Of a DNA stretch of 7,611 bases, positions 1 to 5,833 are shown in pieces (within the stretch, counting starts at the first letter, position 1; every line of letters begins with the position of its first letter). Both the position numbers and the translations under genes were made by a program. The stretch comes from Clostridium sp. GTDB lineage: Bacteria > Bacillota > Clostridia > Lachnospirales > Lachnospiraceae. Where the stretch lies: positions 1 to 7,611 of the forward strand of contig JAMPFS010000090.1 in assembly GCA_023664325.1 (NCBI GenBank). The letters are read 5' to 3'. Below the pieces are notes generated by a model that saw only the letters and a list, made by a program, of their open reading frames with translations, made no database searches and had not been told where the DNA came from.

Positions 1-4
1 CTCC

Positions 5-51
5 ATACAAGCGTCCGTCCTCCAACCACCCTTTACCACATTAAACCGGAA
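5..51. repeat. Left arm of imperfect inverted repeat bounding the window
   Basis: The reverse complement of this stretch matches 7506-7553. Two blocks are identical: 30-51 with 7506-7527 (22 nt) and 5-17 with 7541-7553 (13 nt). They are separated by a diverged 12 or 13 nt segment. The arm may continue left of the window, so its true end is unknown. It could be a terminal repeat of a mobile unit or one of two copies of a dispersed repeat family in opposite orientation; the sequence does not decide between them. It lies about 110 nt past the permease stop. Confidence 0.8.
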
Positions 52-159
52 TTTATTCAAGATATTCCCCCAATGCCTCTAATCGCTTCTGCATTTAATG
101 CCTCCGCAATACTTTCGCACAAAAGAAGACCTCACCCACATACAGCCTCACAAACTGCC

Positions 160-804
160 TTACCACTCCTTATCCCTGACCGCCCTTAAGGATATTCGAT
201 AGGAAATCACAATCACTATCGCCTCCAAAATTAAAAGTCCCCCTGTGAAAACAAGCTTATCCAATATCGGCGGAAAATCATCGAATAAAATAACAGGCGT
301 GTCCTTAGTTAAATATACTGACCCAAATATTGCAAACGCCATAACCAGCATAATCACAATGTAAGCATATCTTGCTTTTTCTACGCCGTATTTAAATGTG
401 ACAGGCAGGGCGATTGTATATGCAATTAGGAAAAAGGCAGATATACAGTTAATCATCACATATTCTCCCATCCCCTCAAACCAGGGCGTATTCATTGCAA
501 CCGCTTCCACAAGCAGAGCCAGCAGTGTTCCGGTGCCGATACAGATGCAGGTAAGCACATATTTCTCTTTCACCAGCGTTTTCACACTGACAGGCATTGT
601 GAGCGCATAGCGATTAAAGTGGACTGCCTCATCCATGGACATCACGGAAAAGACCATCATGCCTCCCAAAAGGATTACATATGTTGCCAAAAAAGAGAGC
701 GATTTGCAAAATACAGACCAAATGCTCATAAATACCAAAATCAGAGCATATTGCTTTTTATAGTTAGATATAGAATATAAATCCTTCAAAATTAAACCCT
801 TCAT
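160..804 (-). CDS. ABC-2 type transporter permease of a YtrA-type exporter operon
   Basis: This is the integral membrane half of a two-component ABC exporter, working with the ATPase encoded just upstream. The 214-residue product has about six hydrophobic segments (roughly residues 19-34, 38-56, 82-104, 117-138, 146-165 and 186-207). A cytoplasmic stretch around 69-84 containing ALTMPVSVKTLVKEKY is typical of small ABC-2 permeases that follow GntR/YtrA regulators. I chose the ATG at 804 because GGAG lies 8-9 nt before it; a TTG at 825 in the same frame would add seven residues but has no comparable site. It is the last gene of the operon, 62 nt after the ATPase stop. The substrate cannot be read from the sequence. 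Related systems export bacitracin-like or other envelope-active peptides, or respond to cell-wall stress. No clear terminator follows. Confidence 0.85.
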   Translation of the reverse strand: MKGLILKDLYSISNYKKQYALILVFMSIWSVFCKSLSFLATYVILLGGMMVFSVMSMDEAVHFNRYALTMPVSVKTLVKEKYVLTCICIGTGTLLALLVEAVAMNTPWFEGMGEYVMINCISAFFLIAYTIALPVTFKYGVEKARYAYIVIMLVMAFAIFGSVYLTKDTPVILFDDFPPILDKLVFTGGLLILEAIVIVISYRISLRAVRDKEW

Positions 805-866
805 GATTTTTTCTCCAATCTTCAATTATTAAATCCAAATATAATTTTATAAAATACTGTTCATTC

Positions 867-1763
867 CTAACTATTGTGATACTTTACCACGTATAGTAAA
901 ATATCTTCGATTCCCACCCGGTCCATAACAGGCGGCTGCAGTTCTCCGGCATATTTATCAAAGAATCCGCATTCCTTAAGTTCCTGCCGGTTTCTAATCA
1001 GCACCGATGTTCCAAAATTGTTTTCCTCTTTTCCAACTATTATTTCAGAGGGAACTTTCTCAGCTTGTTCCTTGGTGCATTTCACCATGCCATACTCATA
1101 AAGCAGTTTATCTTTACTCTCCATCATCAGTACTTTTCCTTTATGAATCAAAATAATATAGTCGGCTACTTTTTCAATATCAGATGTTATGTGTGAGGAT
1201 AAAAACACGGTTCGATTTTCATCTTCAACATATTCTCGAAATATATCAAGAATTTCATTGCGGACTACCGGGTCTAAGCCACTGGTGGCTTCGTCCAAAA
1301 TCAACAGTCTGCTTTTATGGGAAAGCGACACCGCAATTGACAGTTTCATCTTCATTCCTTTCGAAAGCTCCCTGACCTTCTTATTTACCGGCAGTTCAAA
1401 TTTCTGTAAATATTCTGCGAAAAGTTTTTCATCCCATGTCTGATAAATCCTCTTCATAAATGCATTGATATTTTTAATTTTAAGCTCATTTGGAAAATTG
1501 CATTCGTCAAACACAACACTGATTTGCTCTCTCCACTTTCCGTCGGACAAATCCTTATCCACGGAATGATCCAACAGTTTAATCTCCCCCTCTTCAATCG
1601 GAACCAGCCCCAGCATTGCTTTTATGGTAGTACTTTTGCCTGCCCCATTTTCTCCTATAAATCCCACAATTGATCCTTCCGGAATTTCAAAGCATATGTT
1701 ATCTAATTTAAACTCGTCATATTTTTTAGTAAGATTCTTGATCTCTATCGCATTTTTACTCAT
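867..1763 (-). CDS. ABC transporter ATP-binding protein (BcrA/YtrB-like)
   Basis: This is the cytoplasmic ATPase that powers the permease encoded downstream. The ATP-binding domain fills about residues 5-215: Walker A GENGAGKST at 37-45, signature LSKGM at 133-137, Walker B LLILDE at 153-158, D-loop SGLD at 161-164 and the switch histidine at 191 (SSH). The usual Q-loop glutamine is not evident; the matching stretch reads VVFDE (83-87), which I believe is common in this subfamily. A C-terminal tail of about 80 residues is typical of BcrA-type exporters, and 298 residues is a normal length. The ATG at 1763 is preceded by AAGGGAG at good spacing. The 11-nt ACAGAAGGGAG around this site is repeated exactly before the gntR start, suggesting matched translation of both genes. 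It lies 34 nt after the regulator stop. Confidence 0.93.
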   Translation of the reverse strand: MSKNAIEIKNLTKKYDEFKLDNICFEIPEGSIVGFIGENGAGKSTTIKAMLGLVPIEEGEIKLLDHSVDKDLSDGKWREQISVVFDECNFPNELKIKNINAFMKRIYQTWDEKLFAEYLQKFELPVNKKVRELSKGMKMKLSIAVSLSHKSRLLILDEATSGLDPVVRNEILDIFREYVEDENRTVFLSSHITSDIEKVADYIILIHKGKVLMMESKDKLLYEYGMVKCTKEQAEKVPSEIIVGKEENNFGTSVLIRNRQELKECGFFDKYAGELQPPVMDRVGIEDILLYVVKYHNS

Positions 1764-1797
1764 TGTTTACTCCCTTCTGTCTAGTTCCTTATGCTTA

Positions 1798-2187
1798 TCA
1801 CAGATTAAATGGCTCTTCGTCTCCATACACAAGATGAAGCATCTCTGCCACCTCTTCCCTTGTGATTCCGCTTGCACCAGCTATGCGGACAGCCTCCGTC
1901 AACAGCCCTTCTATCTGCTTAAGCTTTTCTTCCCTGACAAGCCTGGTATCTGCCGCTTTAATAAAACTGCCTTTTCCCACCATGGTAACGATAAACCCAT
2001 CTCTCTCCAATTCTTCATAAGCACGTTTGGTGGTGATCACACTAATACGGAGCTCCTTAGCAAGCGTCCGCATGGATGGAAGCGGCATTCCTTCTTTCAG
2101 CTGGCCGCTCATGACCATATTCTTAATCTGGTCGGTGATTTGTTCATAGATTGGTTTATCACCGGAATTGCTGATAATAATATTCAC
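1798..2187 (-). CDS. GntR family transcriptional regulator, YtrA subfamily
   Basis: This 129-residue DNA-binding repressor is first in the exporter operon. Residues 10-75 form the GntR winged helix: PIYEQITDQI opens it, PLPSMRTLAKEL and the recognition helix region ISVITTKRAYEELERDGF follow, and the wing is GKGSFI. The remaining 50 or so residues form the short helical dimerisation tail that marks the YtrA subfamily, which lacks a large ligand domain. The start is a GTG at 2187 with AAGGGAG about 11 nt upstream, a little long but the only good site. The gene order regulator-ATPase-permease is the classic YtrA arrangement, so the natural target is its own promoter, where a matching palindrome is visible. 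The inducer is unknown; relatives respond to cell-wall-active antibiotics. Confidence 0.92.
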   Translation of the reverse strand: MNIIISNSGDKPIYEQITDQIKNMVMSGQLKEGMPLPSMRTLAKELRISVITTKRAYEELERDGFIVTMVGKGSFIKAADTRLVREEKLKQIEGLLTEAVRIAGASGITREEVAEMLHLVYGDEEPFNL

Positions 2188-2257
2188 TTGATGATTTTCT
2201 CCCTTCTGTACGTACCGGTTTATTCTGCATATGCCTTTTAATTGATTCGATGTTCAT

Positions 2258-2286
2258 ATATTGTATATATCATTTATATACAATAT
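2258..2286. promoter_or_regulatory. GntR/YtrA operator palindrome
   Basis: A perfect inverted repeat with 12-bp arms (2258-2269 and 2275-2286) and a 5-nt spacer; the core half-site is TTGTATATA. It occupies the whole spacer and the -10 box of the gntR promoter, so a bound dimer would block RNA polymerase. YtrA-type regulators bind palindromes of the form TGTA...TACA, which this fits. Autorepression of the operon is inferred from position. Confidence 0.8.
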
Positions 2287-2292
2287 TGTCAA
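2264..2292 (-). promoter_or_regulatory. Sigma-A-type promoter of the GntR/ABC operon
   Basis: On the minus strand, a perfect -35 TTGACA (2292-2287) is followed by exactly 17 nt and a -10 TATATA (2269-2264). Transcription would start near 2257, giving a leader of about 70 nt before the GTG start. The spacer and -10 are covered by the operator palindrome described separately. Confidence 0.75.
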
Positions 2293-2339
2293 TATATATT
2301 TTTCTATATTTTTGGACAGCAATATTATGGTTAAGGACA

Positions 2340-2450
2340 TTAGAACCATTTTTCCGCATTCTGTTCTGTGCTGTCATGTTCCGTGGTCTGTTTCTGCAAT
2401 GCGGAAGACTGTCTTTTATGTTCCTACTGCTCACGCTGATACTTCGGCAT
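2340..2450 (-). pseudogene. Decayed fragment resembling a large serine recombinase
   Basis: The minus strand from 2450 reads MPKYQREQ, a stop, then EHKRQSSALQKQTTEHDS and TEQNAEKWF, then a stop at 2342-2340. The pattern KYQREQ(K)E...LQ...NAEKW resembles the coiled-coil stretch that follows the zinc domain in large (TnpX-like) serine recombinases of Clostridia mobile elements. Only about 36 residues survive, with an internal TAG (2426-2424), no start site, and loss of similarity right after AEKW. It is certainly not a working gene. The family call rests on remembered motif similarity; a chance match cannot be excluded. Confidence 0.4.
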
Positions 2451-2458
2451 GAGGCTGT

Positions 2459-2521
2459 CTATGCTCCGGACACTTGCCCTGCGGTAATGCCGCTCTCCCT
2501 TACTGCCTCAAATACATTCAT
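2459..2521 (-). pseudogene. Remnant resembling the N-terminus of a CHC2-type primase of conjugative elements
   Basis: A 20-codon minus-strand ORF opens with MNVFEAVRES and ends at TAG (2461-2459). A good GGAGG site lies about 4-8 nt before the ATG at 2521. The opening residues match what I recall for the start of CHC2 zinc-finger primase-like proteins in integrative elements of Clostridia, which run MNVFEAVKxxVTxRQAAExYG. Here the similarity fades after ITAGQ and the zinc finger is absent. It looks like the broken 5' end of such a gene, left beside the recombinase fragment. Confidence 0.4.
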
Positions 2522-2545
2522 CCAATCCTCCACCAAAACACAAAA

Positions 2546-2586
2546 AGGGCAGCCACAAATCTATCCAATAGGTTTATAACTGCCCT
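2546..2586. repeat. Nested hairpin in the remnant region
   Basis: AGGGCAG (2546-2552) pairs with CTGCCCT (2580-2586). Inside, AAATCTAT (2557-2564) pairs with ATAGGTTT (2568-2575) with one G-U pair as plus-strand RNA, leaving a 3-nt loop. No T-run follows on either strand, so I do not call it a terminator. It sits just upstream of the primase-like remnant and may belong to the same lost element. The rest of 2587-2681 shows nothing recognisable. Confidence 0.35.
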
Positions 2587-2681
2587 AACGCTGTATCAAT
2601 ATTTAATTTTGGATACTTGGCAAAACCACCATATGCCTATAAAATATGTATTATAAAGAAATGAGTTTTTCGACCGTACAG

Positions 2682-3185
2682 CTATTGCTCAAGCGGCTTG
2701 CTCGTTTCTTTTTTTGTCCTTAAAACATCATACAGATATAATTTCCCATCTTTTGCGTGCCGTACCAGCATCTTTGCCAAAAACACATTATACTTGACCA
2801 ATTCCATATTATCGTCATAAACGGGTATTGCAAAATGTGTGTCATACCAATACCAGCCAAATTTTACGTCTGTATTATGTTTCTGCGCGCAGTTTTCCAC
2901 AAATGTCTTGTTCGTGGCAATTTCTATCATCTCTATGATGACACTCACGGAATTTGCCTTTGCGTACATATTTGCGCCCCGCAATGTCTTTGTATCTTTG
3001 GAATGTGCATATTCCTTCAAGCAATCATAGGCAACATTCCAGTCCACACTCCTCCTTCCCTTGAAACGAAGGTCATTGATAACCACAATGCTTTTACCGT
3101 CAGCGTCTTTTATGATGCCAACTTTCTTTTCTATGTAACTGCTCCTTACAAAATCCTTCTTTATCCGACAGTTACATTGTACCAT
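2682..3185 (-). CDS. PBECR-like (barnase/EndoU/ColicinE5-RelE superfamily) domain protein, probably a polyvalent-protein fragment
   Basis: The 167-residue product closely resembles a domain I recall from very large polyvalent proteins of gut phages and plasmids: KxGIIKDADGKSIVVINDxRFKGRRSVDW (about 21-50), then EMIEIATNKTF (86-96), then KFGWYWYDTHFAIPVYD (108-124) and VRHAKDGKLYLYDV...KKETSKPL (140-165). Such domains are proposed to be nuclease-like or effector units delivered with phage or plasmid DNA. About 20 residues seem to be missing between the RRSVDW and EIATNK blocks compared with relatives I remember. The ATG at 3185 has no convincing ribosome binding site and an in-frame TAG lies three codons upstream, so this is probably a stranded piece of a larger gene. 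It is of normal coding quality with no internal stop. The family name is from memory; the activity is unknown. Confidence 0.6.
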   Translation of the reverse strand: MVQCNCRIKKDFVRSSYIEKKVGIIKDADGKSIVVINDLRFKGRRSVDWNVAYDCLKEYAHSKDTKTLRGANMYAKANSVSVIIEMIEIATNKTFVENCAQKHNTDVKFGWYWYDTHFAIPVYDDNMELVKYNVFLAKMLVRHAKDGKLYLYDVLRTKKETSKPLEQ

Positions 3186-3414
3186 GCCCGTCTATGTAAT
3201 TCCAATTAAAATCCATGAAGAACAATTCTTATCTTTTACAAAATCTTATATTCTGCAAGTGGCTTTTATGAAAAAGCCAACATTGTAATCGCACCATCAT
3301 TTTTGACCACTTTGTGGAAGTATCATTATCAGAAAACAGTGTCATGACGCAAGACTCCCACCCCTTGTTTACAGTAAAACAATTTACTCAATCCTCACTT
3401 CTACATCTTCAGCT

Positions 3415-4443
3415 TTAACATAAACGGTTATCCATCAGGTACTCTGCACCTTCACGAACGCTTTCCGCAATCCGTTTCAAGCAGTGTTTTGCCTCGGAAT
3501 TTTGAAATACATTTAGGGCGCAGATTGCTTCTTCGCAGTATCCGCGAATTAGTCGCATCGTATATCCGTACCCGTCCGCAGACTCAATCAGTTTGGAAAT
3601 TTCTGCCGTTGCGCCCTCCCAGCAACCCACTCCTGACTGGATATCCGCCGCAATCCTTCGCAATAGCTCCCCACAACCCGGGTGTGCAAATGTATAAATT
3701 GCCGGAAGCGTATAATACCCGCTTCTAAAATCCTGATGAACGGTCTTTGCCGCATCCGTATCTGTCGCAATGAAATCCATCAAGTCGTCCCGCAGTTGGA
3801 ACGCAATCCCCAAGCTTTCCGCGAAGCGTTCGGCTGCCTGTCGTTCAGCTTTATTACATTTCCCCTCATAAGCACCTACAAGGCAGGCAATCCTAAATAC
3901 TGAGCAGGTTTTCCCGATGATATTCTGCAAATACTGTTCTTCGGAAATCTCGGTATTAAAACGGTTGTCAAACTGCCCAATCTCACCGTCACACAAAGAC
4001 TCCAAATTTCCAAACAGTTCCCGATACCACGGCTTGTTGACCAAACTGGTACGGCTGATTGCGGAAAAAATCATAAAATCCCCCGCATAGACCGCCATTT
4101 CGCGCCCGAATTTTTTGGAGACAGATAGCTGTCCGCGCCGGAGTTCTGCCTCATCAATCACATCGTCGTGCAACAGCGAAGCAGTATGATAAATTTCAAT
4201 TACTGCCGCAATTTCGGTCACGTCTATCTGTTTCCCCGCCAGCTTTGCACACAAAAGTGTCAAAATAGGACGCAGCTGCTTGCCACGTGCCTGTAGAACC
4301 CACTGTAAAATCTTTTGCATTGATGGATTCTGTGACTGGAACAATCGTTCAATATGCTGGTTGACTCGCATCAATTCCGGTTCAAGCAGAGACAACCCTT
4401 CTAAATCCATTATTTCATGTCTGCTACTGTTCCGATTTTCCAT
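3415..4443 (-). CDS. Polyprenyl diphosphate synthase (all-trans, long-chain type)
   Basis: This cytosolic enzyme extends an allylic diphosphate with successive isopentenyl diphosphates to make the prenyl chain of quinones or other lipids. In the 342 residues are GKQLRP (54-59), the first aspartate-rich motif DDVID (93-97) followed by RR (102-103), GDF (121-123), GKT (177-179), and the second motif FQLRDDLMD (215-223) followed by K, D and G..TLP (about 233-247). All catalytic elements are present. The fifth residue before the first motif is alanine (88), which in this family usually permits long chains of C30 or more. The ATG at 4443 is preceded by GGAGG 11 nt away and AAAGGAA nearer. No isoprenoid or quinone gene adjoins it; neighbours are mobile-element debris and a toxin-antitoxin locus. 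Whether it is HepT/IspB-like in function, and whether it needs a small partner subunit, cannot be told. Confidence 0.93.
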   Translation of the reverse strand: MENRNSSRHEIMDLEGLSLLEPELMRVNQHIERLFQSQNPSMQKILQWVLQARGKQLRPILTLLCAKLAGKQIDVTEIAAVIEIYHTASLLHDDVIDEAELRRGQLSVSKKFGREMAVYAGDFMIFSAISRTSLVNKPWYRELFGNLESLCDGEIGQFDNRFNTEISEEQYLQNIIGKTCSVFRIACLVGAYEGKCNKAERQAAERFAESLGIAFQLRDDLMDFIATDTDAAKTVHQDFRSGYYTLPAIYTFAHPGCGELLRRIAADIQSGVGCWEGATAEISKLIESADGYGYTMRLIRGYCEEAICALNVFQNSEAKHCLKRIAESVREGAEYLMDNRLC

Positions 4444-4529
4444 GTTCCTTTACCTCCAAATACCGATTGTTGAATAGTCGAATATAGGTATTTTATCACA
4501 AACACACTCTCACTTCCATTAAATTTTGC

Positions 4530-4876
4530 TCAATCTTCCTTTCCCCTGTTCCGTTTGATCATCTGTCTTGCCCGTTCCCTCTGCTCTGTGCCGACTGCCC
4601 TCAGCTTGTGGCAGCCGATATATGATTTCGGAAGGGAATAGGTCTTAGATACAAGATAATTATCAACAGGCATCACCCGAAGTCCTTTTGCTTTCCAAGG
4701 TTCTTTTTCATATTGTCTGAATTTTTCTGGAAAACTTTCTAGCCCTATAATTTGTTTTCCAATCTGTCAAGCTGTCCTTCCGCATTTTCTAAAGAAAGTA
4801 ATTCAAAAGCGATATACTCATAAATACCTCTCAAATCAGCATCAGCTTGTTCCGTAATAACCACTTCATAAATCAT
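4530..4876 (-). pseudogene. RelE/ParE family toxin, frameshifted and with unfamiliar C-terminus
   Basis: The ATG at 4876 overlaps the antitoxin stop by ATGA, the usual coupling in these operons. The first frame begins MIYEVVITEQADADLRGIYE, a clear RelE/ParE start, and runs 43 residues to a TAG at 4747-4745. Around the A-run at 4755-4758 the similarity moves to the other frame, which gives IIGLESFPEKFRQYE, KEPWKAKGLRV and MPVDNYLV. This fits loss of one base in the run. After NYLV, where relatives have the final strands (FY...VIRVMYGGRD), the frame reads instead SKTYSLPKSYIGCHKL and ends at a TGA (4532-4530); I do not recognise this tail. With two lesions, loss of the catalytic C-terminus being the worse, toxin activity is unlikely. 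A -1 translational slip at GGAAAAC is possible but would not restore the end. Confidence 0.85.
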
Positions 4877-5181
4877 ATCCTGTAATCCCTGTGCATGTCT
4901 GCAAATGCTTGTTTTGCAGGCTTTGTTTTTCCTTCAATCATATCTGCATACCCTTTCTCAAGTTCCGCATTCAATTCTGTTACTGAAAGTTCTGTTATAT
5001 TGACAGGCTTTGTTCTTGGTATCTTTACTTCAAAAGGAAGTCCCCTGTTTAAAATAATCTGCTTATAAAACATATTAATTGCACTGGATACCGGAATGCC
5101 AAGTGTTGATAAAATAAACTCTGCCTGTTCTTTTACATCTGGTTCTATTCTTGCGTACAAGTTAGCTGTTTTGGCTGCCAT
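4873..5181 (-). CDS. RelB/DinJ family antitoxin
   Basis: This 102-residue protein both binds its toxin and represses its own promoter. The N-terminal half is a ribbon-helix-helix DNA-binding domain: the strand TANLYARIEP (5-14) is followed by helices through VKEQAEFILSTLGIPVSSAINMF, with the family's GIPVSSAINMFYKQI (about 28-42). The C-terminal part with its acidic ELNAELEKGY helix would wrap the toxin. I chose ATG 5181 because AAGGAGAG lies 8-11 nt upstream; an upstream extension to 5241 would run through the operator and is unlikely. It is intact although its toxin is broken, so it may survive as a lone repressor or as an antidote to related toxins elsewhere (inference). Confidence 0.92.
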   Translation of the reverse strand: MAAKTANLYARIEPDVKEQAEFILSTLGIPVSSAINMFYKQIILNRGLPFEVKIPRTKPVNITELSVTELNAELEKGYADMIEGKTKPAKQAFADMHRDYRI

Positions 5182-5213
5182 TATTTCATCTCTCCTTTTC
5201 AAAATATATCTTA

Positions 5214-5237
5214 TTGTGCTATTTTGTGCGCACAAAA
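5214..5237. promoter_or_regulatory. Probable RelB operator: 16-bp palindrome plus a phased half-site
   Basis: TTTTGTGCGCACAAAA (5222-5237) is a perfect palindrome 41 nt upstream of the antitoxin start. A further copy of its half-site TTGTGC lies at 5214-5219, exactly 10 nt from the TTGTGC at 5224-5229, one turn of the helix. Ribbon-helix-helix dimers bind side by side on such phased sites. On the minus strand a weak promoter may overlap it (TTGTGC, 16 nt, TAAGAT), with both boxes within or beside the operator. Confidence 0.65.
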
Positions 5238-5423
5238 CCAATACATATATTGAAATATTTTATGATCTATGGTTAACGACATTAAAAATTGCCATTTTGG
5301 TCTTGTAAGGACTTACATATATGGCTTTTGCAAGAGCTGGAAAGCGCAATTTGTTATGCCGTTTACCATATATAACGGCTCATCCTGTAACAGTTCAGCC
5401 TTACATTTGATACCGGAGAATCA

Positions 5424-5452
5424 TTGACAAAATGAAGAAATCATTGTATGAT
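5424..5452 (+). promoter_or_regulatory. Promoter of the T-box/MetRS transcript
   Basis: A perfect -35 TTGACA (5424-5429), a 17-nt spacer and -10 TATGAT (5447-5452). Transcription would begin near 5459, just ahead of stem I of the T-box leader, and nothing else of comparable strength lies between the toxin-antitoxin operator and the leader. Confidence 0.85.
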
Positions 5453-5470
5453 TTACAAAAATATTACTAA

Positions 5471-5756
5471 AGGCTATGAAGAGAAGAGTAAGTAGTTAGA
5501 TATGTTACAGAGAGTCTGATTAGGTGAAAACAGACACAAAAGGAACTGCTGAACATGGTCTCGGAGCTGCGTACCGAAGCTATTATGCCAAGGCTGCGAC
5601 GGGTGCACCCGTTATCGTGATAGACTATCGATGAATCATTTCTCATCCGTAGTTGATAAGGCTTATATCGTGAGGTATAGGTGAATTTAGGGTGGTAACA
5701 CGAAGCATTCGCTCTCGTCCCTGAAAAAGAAATTTTTCAGAGAGGAGGGCTTTTTT
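5471..5756 (+). promoter_or_regulatory. T-box leader with AUG (methionine) specifier
   Basis: This cis-acting RNA binds uncharged tRNA-Met and decides between termination and read-through into the MetRS gene. Stem I is visible: GAGA (5481-5484) with TCTC (5559-5562), AGTAGTT (5491-5497) with AACTGCT (5544-5550), and GTCTG (5514-5518) with CAGAC (5531-5535). The specifier loop carries AGTA on the 5' side and GAAC followed by ATG (5555-5557) on the 3' side, the canonical placing for the specifier codon. A stem III hairpin ACGGG/CCCGT lies at 5599-5612. The T-box motif AGGGTGGTAACACG (5689-5702) gives an 8-bp antiterminator, AGGG (5689-5692) plus ACGA (5700-5703) pairing with 5715-5722, around a 7-nt bulge whose UGGU pairs with a tRNA end ACCA. 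The bulge reads UGGUAAC rather than the usual UGGUACC. Confidence 0.95.
5717..5756 (+). terminator. Rho-independent terminator of the T-box leader
   Basis: CTGAAAAA (5721-5728) pairs with TTTTTCAG (5733-5740) around a GAAA loop. GTCC (5717-5720) can pair with GGGC (5747-5750) past a 3' bulge, and six T residues follow (5751-5756). Its 5' strand shares 5717-5722 with the antiterminator, so the two structures exclude each other as required for T-box control. Confidence 0.88.
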
Positions 5757-5833
5757 ATTGCAGAAAATGGAATGACCCATAAAGGCACAAAAAATTAAGT
5801 TATCACTATAAATTAAGAAATGAGGTATGTAAA

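Noticed and set aside
61..159. Possible recombinase-like coding scrap on the minus strand (CESIAEALNAEAIRGIGG)
   Set aside because: The phrase IAEALNAE recalls serine recombinases, but it is only about 18 residues between stops and has no supporting motif; treated as chance.
1624..2241. Plus-strand ORF of 205 codons opposite the ABC ATPase start and GntR gene
   Set aside because: It is antisense to two clear genes with RBSs and family motifs; its translation has no recognisable domain, and its length follows from the codon bias of the genes opposite.
2250..2579. Plus-strand ORF of 109 codons over the remnant region
   Set aside because: Low-complexity hydrophobic translation with no RBS; the opposite strand shows recombinase-like and primase-like fragments that explain the composition.
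3260..3279. Hairpin TGGCTTTT/AAAAGCCA between the polyvalent-like gene and the prenyl synthase
   Set aside because: An 8-bp stem with a 4-nt loop but no T-run on either strand and no clear role; not strong enough to call a terminator.
4755..4760. Programmed -1 frameshift as an explanation for the split toxin
   Set aside because: GGAAAAC is not a strong slippery heptamer, no stimulatory hairpin or internal SD was found, and the C-terminal end of the toxin is lost anyway, so a mutation is simpler.
5321..5410. Small plus-strand ORF of 29 codons (MAFARAGKRN...) with AAGGA upstream, between the TA operator and the MetRS promoter
   Set aside because: Too short to support without homology; AAGGA spacing is acceptable but no promoter was found before it. 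Small hairpins here (TGTAA/TTACA at about 5304-5317, GCCGTT/AACGGC at 5358-5379) may equally explain the sequence. Ribosome profiling or conservation would decide.
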